Positions 43,953 to 52,802 of a stretch of 64,000 nucleotides of DNA are shown here, piece after piece; the stretch's first letter is position 1, and every line of letters starts with the position of its first letter. A program made the position numbers and the translations under genes. The DNA is from Pseudomonas sp. SLFW. Its GTDB lineage: Bacteria > Pseudomonadota > Gammaproteobacteria > Pseudomonadales > Pseudomonadaceae. The notes beneath the pieces are model-generated. The model worked only from the letters and a program-made list of their open reading frames with translations, had not been told where the DNA came from and made no database searches. Where the stretch lies: assembly GCF_009905615.1 (NCBI RefSeq), contig NZ_JAAAKW010000003.1, forward strand, positions 248,001 through 312,000, read 5' to 3'.

Positions 43953-44360
43953 ATGAGCCATCGCCAGACCATTCATCTGGATCAGTTTTCCCACGCCAAT
44001 CCGATTCCGGCCGCCTGCCGCCGCGGCCCGCTGCTGATGACCGGCATCATCAATGGCAACGACCCGAAAACCGGGGAATTGCCCGAGGACCTTGAAACCC
44101 AATGCCAGCACATGTTCAGCCACATCAAAGCCATCTTGCAGGCCGCCGGCGCCCTTCCGGACGACATGGTGAAAATGACCGTCTGGATGCAGGACCGGGA
44201 TCAGCGCGGCCCCTTGAACGCGCAGTGGCTCAGCCTGTTTCCTGATCCGGACAACCGCCCGGCACGCCACGCCATTCAGGCCGCGACGCCCTCAAAATTT
44301 CTGATCCAGTGTGAGTTCACCGCGTGGGTCGATGAAACCCGCACCCCACAGGCCAGATAA
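43953..44360 (+). CDS. RidA-family protein
   Basis: A 135-residue RidA/YjgF-like protein: RRGPLLMTGIINGNDPKTGE, QCQHMFSHIKAILQAAGALP with VKMTVWMQDR, and NRPARHAIQAATPSKFLIQC. The family deaminates reactive enamines or, in catabolic operons, acts on similar enol/imine intermediates; the canonical Arg is plausible in RPARHAI. It is divergent from the amidohydrolase operon and precedes an IclR regulator and an MFS importer on the same strand. Confidence 0.8.
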   Translation: MSHRQTIHLDQFSHANPIPAACRRGPLLMTGIINGNDPKTGELPEDLETQCQHMFSHIKAILQAAGALPDDMVKMTVWMQDRDQRGPLNAQWLSLFPDPDNRPARHAIQAATPSKFLIQCEFTAWVDETRTPQAR

Positions 44361-44513
44361 AAGTCCACGGTGCGGAACAAAATCTTCCGCCACGTCTGTT
44401 CAGGACGTGTGAGCCGCACCACTATGCAGAACAACGTGAAGAGCAACGTGAAGACCAACGCGGCGTCCATCGCGGGCCCGTTCAACTGACCGACCACCCG
44501 CTTCGAGGCGCCG

Positions 44514-45314
44514 ATGAGCCGTCAGCCAACACCCACTGACATGAGTGACAACACGTCGACAGTGCGCTCGCTGACCCGAGCCTTTCAGGTGCTGCGCATC
44601 CTGGCTTTGGGCCAGGAGCAAGGCATGCGGCTGGTCGACGTGGTGCGTCACACGCAACTGTCGCGGCCCACGGTGCACCGCCTGCTGCAAGCGCTGATCG
44701 ATGAAAATGCGGCGGAACAGGACCCGGTGACCCGCCGCTACCGAGTGGGCGGAGAGATTTCCATGCTGGCGCTGGCCCGCCCTTCCCGTTCGCCGCTGCG
44801 CAAACTGGCCGAACCGCATTTGCAGTATTTGAGCGATCAACTGGGCGACACGGTGTTCATCACTGTGCGCAGCGGCCGAGACTCGGTGTGCCTGGACCGG
44901 CGTCTCGGCAGCTACCCCATCAAGGTGATGTCCATCGACGTCGGCACCCGCCGGCCCTTGGGTGTCGGCGTCGCCGGTGTGGTGCTGCTGTGCGGCCTGC
45001 CCGATGAGGAGGCCGAATACCTGCTGCAACTGGACAAGGCGCGACTGGAGACGTCCAACCTCACCCTTGAAGAGATCAAATCACGCATCACCGCCGCCAA
45101 GGCCCGAGGGTTTGCTTATGCCGCGCAAGGCGTCACCCAAGGCACGGCCGCTGTTTCGGTGCCGGTTTACGGGCCTGCGGGAGAAATTGTCGCCGCCCTG
45201 AGCGTGGCCGCTGTCGCCAGCAACCTGACGCAAGACCGGGTGCCCGCGACGGCCGCCGTGTTGGTCGAACAGGCCGCCTTGATCAGCAAACGCCTCACCG
45301 CCCGAGAGCACTAG
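44514..45314 (+). CDS. IclR-family regulator
   Basis: A 266-residue IclR protein: N-terminal winged helix (VRSLTRAFQVLRILALGQEQ; MRLVDVVRHTQLSRPTVHRL) and the IclR effector domain (ISMLALARPSRSPLRKLAEP; TRRPLGVGVAGVVLLCGLPD). It stands between RidA and the MFS gene, opposite the four-enzyme operon, and is the natural local regulator of both. ATG 44514 gives a 9-residue leader before a second Met. Confidence 0.85.
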   Translation: MSRQPTPTDMSDNTSTVRSLTRAFQVLRILALGQEQGMRLVDVVRHTQLSRPTVHRLLQALIDENAAEQDPVTRRYRVGGEISMLALARPSRSPLRKLAEPHLQYLSDQLGDTVFITVRSGRDSVCLDRRLGSYPIKVMSIDVGTRRPLGVGVAGVVLLCGLPDEEAEYLLQLDKARLETSNLTLEEIKSRITAAKARGFAYAAQGVTQGTAAVSVPVYGPAGEIVAALSVAAVASNLTQDRVPATAAVLVEQAALISKRLTAREH

Positions 45315-45387
45315 TTCGCACGTTCAACTGCACCAATCCGCTTCATTCCGATTTCTGTTCCCACTCGAATAATAAGAGGAACCGTAG

Positions 45388-46704
45388 ATGCGCACCGACC
45401 TGCATCGCTCTGTCGTAGAACCCGCCGTGTCCAGCCCGGACGCGCTCTTGAACCGGATCGCCTGGCGTATCCTGCCGTTCCTGTTCATCTGCTACGTCCT
45501 GTGCAACATCGACCGCTCGAACGTCGCCATCGCGCACCTGGAATTCAGTGCCGAGATTGGCCTGAGCGCAGCACAGTATGGGCTAGGCGCATCGCTTTTT
45601 TTCATTGGCTACATCCTCTTCGAAGTGCCCAGCAACATGATGCTCGAACGCTTCGGCGCACGGTTCACCCTGACCCGGATCATGGTGCTGTGGGGGCTGG
45701 TCACGGCGGGCTTCATGCTGGTCCAGAGCGTCGGCGGGTTTTACCTGGCGCGGATCCTGCTGGGCATCGCCGAGGCCGGGTTTCTGCCAGGCATGATCCT
45801 TTACCTCAGCTACTGGTTTCCGGCATCACGGCGCGGCCGGATCACCTCGTGGTTCACCTTGGGGATTCCCGTTGCCGGGGTCATCGGCAGCCCATTGTCG
45901 AGTTTTTTGATGGTCTATTTCGACGGCTGGCACGCTCTGAGCGGCTGGAAATGGATGTTCATCATGGAAGGCGGCATCACCGTGCTGTTGGGCGTGTTGG
46001 CGTGGGTCGTACTCGATGACAAACCCTCCACCTCCAAACACCTGAGCAACGAGGAAAAACAGACGCTGATCGACGCCATCGAACGCGAGCAGACCGGCCC
46101 CCGCGAAACCGGCGTCAACCACCGATTGCTGACTACGCTGCGGTCACCCGTGACCCTGGCGCTGGGCTTCGTCTACTTCGCCATCGTCATGTCGATGGTC
46201 GTGCTGAATTATTGGGCGCCGTCCTTCATCAAGGAAGCGGTCGGCGGCACCACCAGCACGATTGCCATGCTGTCGGCAGGCCTGTACGCCGTGGGTGCGC
46301 TGGGCATGATTGTCATGGGCTGGTTGTCCGATCGCTACATGCAGCGACGCCGCTTCGTCGCCGCCGCCCTGGTGGCAGGCGCTCTCGCCTACAGCGTCAT
46401 CGCTTCGCAATGGGTATCGGGTTTCAGCTCGTATTCGGTGCTGATGCTCGCGGCCTTTTTCACCTATGGCGCGATGCCGGTGTTCTGGAGCATCCCGGCG
46501 TCGGTCATGAGCAAACAACAGGCCGCCATCGGCATCGCCGCGATCAGCGCACTGGCCAACGTCGCGGGCATGATCGGTCCGGCGATCATCGGCTGGTCGA
46601 AAAGCGCCACCGGTTTCTATGCCGCTGGCATTTACCTGATCGCGGTGACGCTGTTGCTGGGAGCGGTGGTCGTGATGCTCAGGTATTCGAACGCCAAGCT
46701 CTGA
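45388..46704 (+). CDS. MFS transporter, anion:cation symporter family
   Basis: A 438-residue MFS protein, third of this family in the window: CYVLCNIDRSNVAIAHLEFS, IGYILFEVPSNMMLERFGAR and ILLGIAEAGFLPGMILYLSY. AGAGGA site before ATG. It follows the IclR gene by 73 bases and should import the substrate of the 40.4-43.8 kb operon. Substrate not predictable from sequence alone. Confidence 0.85.
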   Translation: MRTDLHRSVVEPAVSSPDALLNRIAWRILPFLFICYVLCNIDRSNVAIAHLEFSAEIGLSAAQYGLGASLFFIGYILFEVPSNMMLERFGARFTLTRIMVLWGLVTAGFMLVQSVGGFYLARILLGIAEAGFLPGMILYLSYWFPASRRGRITSWFTLGIPVAGVIGSPLSSFLMVYFDGWHALSGWKWMFIMEGGITVLLGVLAWVVLDDKPSTSKHLSNEEKQTLIDAIEREQTGPRETGVNHRLLTTLRSPVTLALGFVYFAIVMSMVVLNYWAPSFIKEAVGGTTSTIAMLSAGLYAVGALGMIVMGWLSDRYMQRRRFVAAALVAGALAYSVIASQWVSGFSSYSVLMLAAFFTYGAMPVFWSIPASVMSKQQAAIGIAAISALANVAGMIGPAIIGWSKSATGFYAAGIYLIAVTLLLGAVVVMLRYSNAKL

Positions 46705-46916
46705 GCCACCGGACCGCCCCTGGTACAAGGGTGGTCAACGGTTCGTACCTCGTTGAACGGCGGTCAATATGTCTGCCGAGCCTTCCAGGTGATGAAGGTG
46801 ACGTTCAGGTAAGGAATACGGTTCCAGGGGAAGCGGGATCATGGCGAGCGGCCGGAAAATGGACAACCCGCCGCGCCTACGCAAGAATCGCCGCATTCTG
46901 AAAGAAGGCCGTTTCC

Positions 46917-47702
46917 ATGTCCGACAGTCCGCAAACCCGCAATTCCGGTTCCTCCATCACCCGTGCGCTCGATATCATCGAGGCAGTGGTTCAGGCCGAC
47001 CATGCGCTATCGCCCGCCGACCTCTCCCACCTGCTGGACATTCCCAAACCGAGCGTGCACCGGCTGCTCCAGCAGATGCAGGGCGAAGGGTATTTGCAGA
47101 CGAACATGCGCGGCGGCATCGTGCCCAATGACCGGTTGCACAAGATTGCCGTGGGGGTGATTTACGCCAGTCGCTACAAGGCGCAACGCCAGGCGATCCT
47201 GCGCCATCTGTGTGACACCCTCGACGAGACCTGCGGCATCGCGCTCCCCGATGGCATCGACATGGTGTATTACGACCGGGTGCAAAGCAGCTGGCCGTTG
47301 CAGATGTACCTCCCGGTGGGGGCTCATACCCCCATGTGGTGCACGGCGAGCGGGAAGCTCTACCTCAGCAGTTTCAACAAGACGCGGCGCACGCAGATCA
47401 TCGACAACCTGGCGCTCCGGCGGATGGCGAGCAACACCCTGACCGACCCGGTCGAGCTTGAAATCGAACTCAAACGCGTGCGGCAGATGGACATTGGCAT
47501 CGACAACGAGGAATTCGTCGATGGCATGGTCGCCATCGCGGTCCCCGTCCGAGACAGCGATGGCCGATTGATCGCCTGCCTGTTCGCGCATGCCCCGACA
47601 ATCCGCAAAAGCCTGGATGAACTGATGACGTTCGAACCTGCCATGCGCCGTGCCGCCGAGCAGTTGCGCATTCTGGTGGAAGAACCCACGGAGCTGGACT
47701 GA
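46917..47702 (+). CDS. IclR-family regulator
   Basis: A 261-residue IclR protein: SSITRALDIIEAVVQADHAL, SPADLSHLLDIPKPSVHRLL (HTH) and the effector domain (MYLPVGAHTPMWCTASGKLY). A strong terminator follows 28 bases after the stop and then an alcohol dehydrogenase-MmsA-transporter unit begins, which it probably controls. It is distinct from the IclR protein at 44514. Confidence 0.85.
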   Translation: MSDSPQTRNSGSSITRALDIIEAVVQADHALSPADLSHLLDIPKPSVHRLLQQMQGEGYLQTNMRGGIVPNDRLHKIAVGVIYASRYKAQRQAILRHLCDTLDETCGIALPDGIDMVYYDRVQSSWPLQMYLPVGAHTPMWCTASGKLYLSSFNKTRRTQIIDNLALRRMASNTLTDPVELEIELKRVRQMDIGIDNEEFVDGMVAIAVPVRDSDGRLIACLFAHAPTIRKSLDELMTFEPAMRRAAEQLRILVEEPTELD

Positions 47703-47730
47703 CCACGTTTTCTCACCCGTATAGACCCAA

Positions 47731-47759
47731 GGGCGCCGACTGACGGCGCTCTTTTTTTT
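47731..47759 (+). terminator. Rho-independent terminator after the IclR gene
   Basis: An 8-bp stem GGGCGCCG/CGGCGCTC (one G-T pair) with a 5-base loop is followed at once by eight T residues (47752-47759). It ends the IclR transcript and separates it from the next unit. Confidence 0.9.
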
Positions 47760-47797
47760 GCACCTCTATCGACATTAAATGGCTATAGCGATACATT

Positions 47798-47812
47798 TCG
47801 TTCCGGAATAAG
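47798..47812. promoter_or_regulatory. Palindrome upstream of the alcohol dehydrogenase gene
   Basis: TTCCGGAA (47801-47808) is a perfect palindrome about 33 bases before the ATG at 47842, in the gap after the IclR terminator. IclR-type sites are often short AT-flanked palindromes, so it may be the operator for this unit. Short, hence weak. Confidence 0.35.
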
Positions 47813-47841
47813 ACAATAACAACTATTTCCTGAGGTGTGAT

Positions 47842-49002
47842 ATGTCTGTACCCGTCATCCTGCCTCGCATTATGGAGGTCGGAGCTGATGCCAGCGCGCG
47901 CCTGCCTGATGTGTTGGGTTTCCTGAATTGCAGCCGCCCGCTGATCGTGACCGATAAAACCATGGTCAAACTGGGCCAGGCGCAACGCCTCCACGAGATT
48001 CTTGAAGCCAAGGGCATCAAGAGCGAAGTCTTCGATGACACCGTTCCTGAGCCCACCGCTGCCTCCATTCAAGCCGGCGTGGACAAGCTGCGCAGCGGTG
48101 ACTTCGATGCCATCGTCGCCCTCGGCGGCGGCAGCCCCATCGACAGCGCCAAGGCCATGGCGATCCTTGCCCGCTACGGCGGCGTCATTCGCGACTACCG
48201 TTTCCCCCGCCAGGTCAATGAAGCCGGACTCCCCCTGATTGCGATTCCCACGACGGCGGGCACGGGTTCGGAAGTCACGCGATTCACCATCATCACCGAC
48301 GAGACCACCGACGAAAAACTGCTGTGTGCGGGCATCGGTTTCATGCCGGTCGCCGCCCTGATCGACTACAAACTGACCCTCAGCCTCCCGGCGCGCACCA
48401 CCGCCGACACGGGCATCGATGCGATCACCCACGCCATCGAGGCTTATGTTTCGCGCAAGGCCAACCCGTACAGCGACAGCCAGGCACTGGCCGCGCTGGC
48501 CTATCTGGGCCCGAATCTGCTGACGGCCTGTCAGGACGGCAAGAACGAAAGCGCCCGCGAAGCGATGATGATCGGCGCGACCCTGGCCGGCATCGCGTTT
48601 TCTGCCGCCTCGGTGGCAGTGGTGCATGGCATGAGTCGCCCGATTGGCGCCTTCTTCCACGTGCCACACGGCCTGTCCAACGCGATGCTGCTGCCCTCAC
48701 TGACCGCGTGGTCGCTGAGCGCCGCGCCCGGTCGCTATGCGCAGTGCGCCAAGGCGTTGGGCGTCGCCGACTCCCACGATGACGACGCGACGGCGGGCCA
48801 GAAACTCATCGCCTTTCTCACGCGGGTGAACGCTGAGTTGTCAGTCCCGACCCTGGCGGACTTTGGCGTAGAGCGCGCGCGCTTCAATGAAGTCGTCAAC
48901 ACCATGGCCGAGCAGGCGCTGGCCTCGGGTTCACCGGGCAACAACCCGCGCGTGCCGACGGTCCCGGAAATGGTCGAGCTGTATCACGCCCTGTGGAACT
49001 GA
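47842..49002 (+). CDS. Iron-containing alcohol dehydrogenase
   Basis: A 386-residue group III alcohol dehydrogenase: VALGGGSPIDSAKAMAI (NAD binding), IAIPTTAGTGSEVTRF, and the iron-binding region with D in ARTTADTGIDAITHAIEAYV and two H in VVHGMSRPIGAFFHVPHGLS. It interconverts an alcohol and an aldehyde with NAD. GAGG site 8 bases before ATG. Paired with an MmsA-like enzyme, it may oxidise a 3-hydroxy acid to its semialdehyde; this is inference from the pairing. Confidence 0.85.
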   Translation: MSVPVILPRIMEVGADASARLPDVLGFLNCSRPLIVTDKTMVKLGQAQRLHEILEAKGIKSEVFDDTVPEPTAASIQAGVDKLRSGDFDAIVALGGGSPIDSAKAMAILARYGGVIRDYRFPRQVNEAGLPLIAIPTTAGTGSEVTRFTIITDETTDEKLLCAGIGFMPVAALIDYKLTLSLPARTTADTGIDAITHAIEAYVSRKANPYSDSQALAALAYLGPNLLTACQDGKNESAREAMMIGATLAGIAFSAASVAVVHGMSRPIGAFFHVPHGLSNAMLLPSLTAWSLSAAPGRYAQCAKALGVADSHDDDATAGQKLIAFLTRVNAELSVPTLADFGVERARFNEVVNTMAEQALASGSPGNNPRVPTVPEMVELYHALWN

Positions 49003-49045
49003 CCTCCCCGCCTCTCCCACCTTATTTGATAAACGGAGCACATTC

Positions 49046-50542
49046 ATGAGCGTTATCGGACACTGGATCAACGGCGAAACGACCACCCCTGATGGCCGCA
49101 CCCAAGCGGTCTTCAACCCCGCCACCGGCGAGAGCAACACGCAAGTGGCACTGGCCAGCACCGTCACCGTGCAGGCGGCCATCGCCGCCGCCGAAGAGGC
49201 GTTTCCGGCCTGGCGCGACACTCCGCCCGCCAAACGCGCGCGGGTCATGTTTCGCTTCAAGGAATTGCTGGAGCAGAACGCGAATAAAATCTGCGAACTG
49301 ATCGGCCTGGAACACGGCAAGATCAGCCATGACGCCGCGGGCGAATTGCAGCGCGGGATCGAGAACGTCGAGTACGCCTGCGGTGCGCCGGAGCTGCTGA
49401 AAGGCGAGCACAGCCGTAACGTCGGCCCGAACATCGACTCCTGGAGCGAGTTCCAGCCACTGGGCGTGGTGGCAGGCGTGACCCCGTTCAACTTCCCGGT
49501 GATGGTGCCGTTGTGGATGCTGCCGATGGCCATCGTCTGCGGCAACACCTTTGTCCTGAAACCCTCCGAACGCGACCCGAGCAGCACCCTCTACATCGCG
49601 CAACTGCTCCACGAAGCAGGCCTGCCAGCCGGTGTGCTGAACGTGGTCAATGGCGACAAGGAAGCCGTGGACGCCCTGCTGTTCGACCCTCGCGTGAAGG
49701 CCGTCAGCTTTGTCGGTTCGACGCCGATCGCCGAGTACATCTATCGCACCGCGACTTCCCAAGGCAAACGCTGCCAGGCGCTGGGCGGCGCGAAAAACCA
49801 CGCCATCGTCATGCCCGACGCGGACCTCGATAACGCAGTCAATTCGTTGCTGGGCGCCGCGTTTGGCTCGTCCGGCGAGCGTTGCATGGCGCTGTCAGTG
49901 GCTGTTGCGGTGGGCGATGCCGTGGCGGACGCGCTGATCGGCAAACTCACCGAAGCGATGCAAGGGCTGAAATTCGGCGTGCACACCGACGCCAGCAACG
50001 ACTTTGGCCCGCTGATCACCGCCGCCCACCGCGACAAGGTCGTGGGCTTCATCGACAGCGCCGAGTCTCAGGGTGCGCGAATCGTCGTCGATGGCCGTAA
50101 CGCCCGCGTGGCGGGTCATGAAGACGGTTTCTTCGTCGGCGCGACGCTGATCGATGCGGTCAACGCCGACATGGACAGCTACAAGGCCGAGATTTTTGGC
50201 CCGGTGCTCCAAGTCATCCGCGTGGCGACCATGGACGACGCCATGAAGCTGATCAACGACCACGAATACGGCAACGGCACCTGCATCTACACCCGCGACG
50301 GTGAAGCCGCCCGCTATTTCAGCGACCGCATTCAAGTGGGCATGGTAGGGATCAACATCCCGCTGCCCGTCCCTGTTGCCTCCCACAGTTTTGGGGGCTG
50401 GAAACGCTCGCTGTTCGGCGATTTGCATGCGTATGGCCCGGACGGTGTGCGCTTCTACACCAAACGTAAAACGATCACTCAGCGCTGGCCATCGGCAAAC
50501 GTGCGCGAGGGCGCCGAATTCTCGATGCCGACCATGAAATGA
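49046..50542 (+). CDS. mmsA: Methylmalonate-semialdehyde dehydrogenase, CoA-acylating (MmsA-like)
   Basis: A 498-residue MmsA-type aldehyde dehydrogenase: VIGHWINGETTTPDGRTQAV, GVVAGVTPFNFPVMVPLWML, VSFVGSTPIAEYIYRTA and the catalytic Cys in GSSGERCMALSVAVAVG. The MmsA hallmark is the PVPVASHSFGGWKRSLFGDL end. It converts methylmalonate or malonate semialdehyde to propionyl- or acetyl-CoA. ATG 49046 with CGGAG upstream; 43 bases after the alcohol dehydrogenase. Substrate choice between the two semialdehydes is open. Confidence 0.88.
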   Translation: MSVIGHWINGETTTPDGRTQAVFNPATGESNTQVALASTVTVQAAIAAAEEAFPAWRDTPPAKRARVMFRFKELLEQNANKICELIGLEHGKISHDAAGELQRGIENVEYACGAPELLKGEHSRNVGPNIDSWSEFQPLGVVAGVTPFNFPVMVPLWMLPMAIVCGNTFVLKPSERDPSSTLYIAQLLHEAGLPAGVLNVVNGDKEAVDALLFDPRVKAVSFVGSTPIAEYIYRTATSQGKRCQALGGAKNHAIVMPDADLDNAVNSLLGAAFGSSGERCMALSVAVAVGDAVADALIGKLTEAMQGLKFGVHTDASNDFGPLITAAHRDKVVGFIDSAESQGARIVVDGRNARVAGHEDGFFVGATLIDAVNADMDSYKAEIFGPVLQVIRVATMDDAMKLINDHEYGNGTCIYTRDGEAARYFSDRIQVGMVGINIPLPVPVASHSFGGWKRSLFGDLHAYGPDGVRFYTKRKTITQRWPSANVREGAEFSMPTMK

Positions 50543-50552
50543 TCCGATGAAA

Positions 50553-50589
50553 GGCAGGCGCCATCGCGCTCCCGGGCGTGGCGCCTGCC
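50553..50589 (+). terminator. Strong hairpin after mmsA
   Basis: GGCAGGCGCCA (50553-50563) and TGGCGCCTGCC (50579-50589) form a perfect 11-bp stem with a 15-base loop, 10 bases after the mmsA stop. No T run follows. It may attenuate read-through into the transporter or stabilise the upstream mRNA. Confidence 0.6.
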
Positions 50590-50694
50590 AACCCCGCTGA
50601 TTAGACTGCGGGTGCATACGTAAGCAGCAAGACAGCGTTTCCACATGCAATAAAAACAATAATGGCTGGGGCCTTTGGGCCGAGGAAAACACTT

Positions 50695-52317
50695 ATGGCA
50701 GGTTATGTGCAGCAAGAAGGCGCCGCGCACGCGAGCAGCGCCGCCAAGGAAGAACGCAAGATCATCATCGCGTCTTCCCTGGGTACGGTTTTCGAGTGGT
50801 ACGATTTTTTTCTCTACGGGGCATTGGCGGCAGTCATCAGTAAGCAATTCTTCGCCGGTGTAAACGAAACCACCGCGTTCATCTTCGCCCTGCTGGCGTT
50901 CGCCGCAGGCTTCATCGTCAGGCCGTTCGGCGCACTGGTCTTTGGCCGGATCGGCGACATGGTCGGCCGCAAATACACTTTTCTCGCCACCATCATCATC
51001 ATGGGCCTCTCGACCTTCGCCGTGGGCTTGCTGCCCGGCTACGCCAGCATCGGCATTGCGGCGCCCATCATTCTTGTCGTCTTGCGCATGCTTCAAGGCC
51101 TGGCGTTGGGCGGCGAATACGGCGGCGCGGCAACCTACGTGGCCGAACACGCGCCGAAGAAAAAACGCGGCTTTCACACAGGATTTATTCAATCGACAGC
51201 CACATTGGGGCTGCTGCTGTCGCTGGCGGTGGTTCTGGCGTCTCGCCTGATTGCCGGTGACGGGTTCGACACGTGGGGCTGGCGCATCCCGTTCCTGCTG
51301 TCGATCGTGCTGGTGGCAATTTCGACGTGGATTCGCATGAGCCTGCATGAGTCGCCGTCGTTCACCAAAATGAAGAGCGAAGGCAAGCTGTCCACGTCGC
51401 CGATCCGCGATTCGTTTACCGTCTGGCCCAACCTCAAGGTGGTGCTGATCGCCCTGTTCAGCGTCAACGCCGGTCAAGCCGTGACGTTCTACGCCGCGCA
51501 GTTCTACGTGCTGTTCTTCCTGACGCAGGTGCTCAAGGTTGACCCGTCGCTGGCCAACACCTTGCTGATCGTCAGTGTGATCATCGGCGCGCCGTTCTTC
51601 GTGTTTTTCGGCTGGCTGTCCGACCGGATCGGCCGCAAGAAAATCATCGTCACCGGCCTGCTGCTGGCGACCGTGCTGTACTTCCCGCTGTTCAAGATGC
51701 TGGGCCACTACGCCAACCCGCAGATCGACGCCGCACGCCAGCAATCGCCGATCGTGGTGGTGGCGGACCCGGCGACGTGCACCTTCCAGTTCGATCCGGT
51801 GGGCAAGGCGAAATTCGACAGCCCGTGCGACAAGGTCAAGACCCTGCTGATCAAGCAAGGCCTGCCGTACACTTCGCAATCTGCGGCCACTGGCGCCACC
51901 GTACAAGTCACCGTGGGCAGTACGCAGATCACCGGTTACGACGAAGCGGCATTGAACGGCGCGGTCAAGGCTGCCGGTTACCCTGCCAAGGCTGACTCCG
52001 CGCTGGTAAACGCGTCCGGCGTGGTGCTGGTGATTGTGGCCCTGATGCTGATCGCGACGATGACCTACGGCCCGCTCGCCGCCTTGATGGTCGAGCTGTT
52101 CCCGACCCGCATCCGCTACACCTCAATGTCGCTCCCCTACCACATCGGCAACGGCTGGTTCGGCGGATTACTGCCCACCATCTCCTTCGCGCTGGTGGTG
52201 TACACGGGCGACATCTTCTATGGGTTGTGGTACCCGGTGCTGGTAACGGCGGTGAGCCTGGTCTGCAGCCTGGTGTTCTTGAAGGAAACCAAGGACGTGG
52301 ACCTCGATAAGGTCTGA
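50695..52317 (+). CDS. MHS-family metabolite:proton symporter with a large internal insertion
   Basis: A 540-residue MFS protein of the MHS type: SSLGTVFEWYDFFLYGALAA, FGRIGDMVGRKYTFLATIII and LQGLALGGEYGGAATYVAEH. Between membrane segments, after YFPLFKMLGHYANPQIDAAR, about 90 hydrophilic residues including ADPATCTFQFDPVGKAKFDS and a Cys pair interrupt the fold before the last helices. ATG 50695 is favoured by GAGG 9 bases upstream over 50662. It may import the substrate of the alcohol dehydrogenase-MmsA pair. A strong terminator follows. Confidence 0.85.
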   Translation: MAGYVQQEGAAHASSAAKEERKIIIASSLGTVFEWYDFFLYGALAAVISKQFFAGVNETTAFIFALLAFAAGFIVRPFGALVFGRIGDMVGRKYTFLATIIIMGLSTFAVGLLPGYASIGIAAPIILVVLRMLQGLALGGEYGGAATYVAEHAPKKKRGFHTGFIQSTATLGLLLSLAVVLASRLIAGDGFDTWGWRIPFLLSIVLVAISTWIRMSLHESPSFTKMKSEGKLSTSPIRDSFTVWPNLKVVLIALFSVNAGQAVTFYAAQFYVLFFLTQVLKVDPSLANTLLIVSVIIGAPFFVFFGWLSDRIGRKKIIVTGLLLATVLYFPLFKMLGHYANPQIDAARQQSPIVVVADPATCTFQFDPVGKAKFDSPCDKVKTLLIKQGLPYTSQSAATGATVQVTVGSTQITGYDEAALNGAVKAAGYPAKADSALVNASGVVLVIVALMLIATMTYGPLAALMVELFPTRIRYTSMSLPYHIGNGWFGGLLPTISFALVVYTGDIFYGLWYPVLVTAVSLVCSLVFLKETKDVDLDKV

Positions 52318-52332
52318 GCTGCGAATGAGCAT

Positions 52333-52379
52333 CACACTGGAGATCGACCCCGCTCGCCCTCCAGTGTGTCGCGTTTTTT
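52333..52379 (+). terminator. Rho-independent terminator after the MHS transporter
   Basis: CACACTGGAG (52333-52342) and CTCCAGTGTG (52359-52368) make a perfect 10-bp stem, followed within 5 bases by TTTTTT. It lies between the transporter and a convergent small gene. Confidence 0.9.
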
Positions 52380-52383
52380 CTCG

Positions 52384-52617
52384 TTACCGCAGCGGCTGAT
52401 GCTCTGCCGACACAGCGTCATTGGCCTCGACGTCCGACATGTCCTCCTCCAGGGGCGCTTCGTCGTCGGGCTTCAGGGGAATTTCTCCCTCGCCTTCGCC
52501 CACGTCGTCGCTGCCCGGTGGCGGATTGGGAATCACGTCGGGTCTGCCGGGTTCCAGCGGCTCGATGGAGTCGACCGCGTTTTCAGTACCACCTGGAATG
52601 CCTGTTGATGGATTCAT
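52384..52617 (-). CDS. Small acidic proline-rich hypothetical protein
   Basis: A 77-residue protein (MNPSTGIPGGTENAVDSIEP, then PGRPDVIPNPPPGSDDVGEG, and E/D-rich to the end). GAGGTG lies 6 bases before the ATG at 52617, which supports real translation. No cysteines, no membrane segment; it is probably disordered. I have seen short proteins of this style in Pseudomonas but know no function. Confidence 0.6.
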   Translation of the reverse strand: MNPSTGIPGGTENAVDSIEPLEPGRPDVIPNPPPGSDDVGEGEGEIPLKPDDEAPLEEDMSDVEANDAVSAEHQPLR

Positions 52618-52802
52618 TGCACACCTCGCTAGGCCGCGAATGAGTCGCGACATACAGATATGAAGTCCCCCGCCAACGGTTTGTTCGATGAAGTTCGCCA
52701 ACGGTCGTCAATCGACAGTACAGCAACGTTATAAAGCGGCGAACTCCGTGAACGGCACACCCTCTGATGAACAGGTCCTGATCGTTCGAGGCTATGCCCG
52801 CC

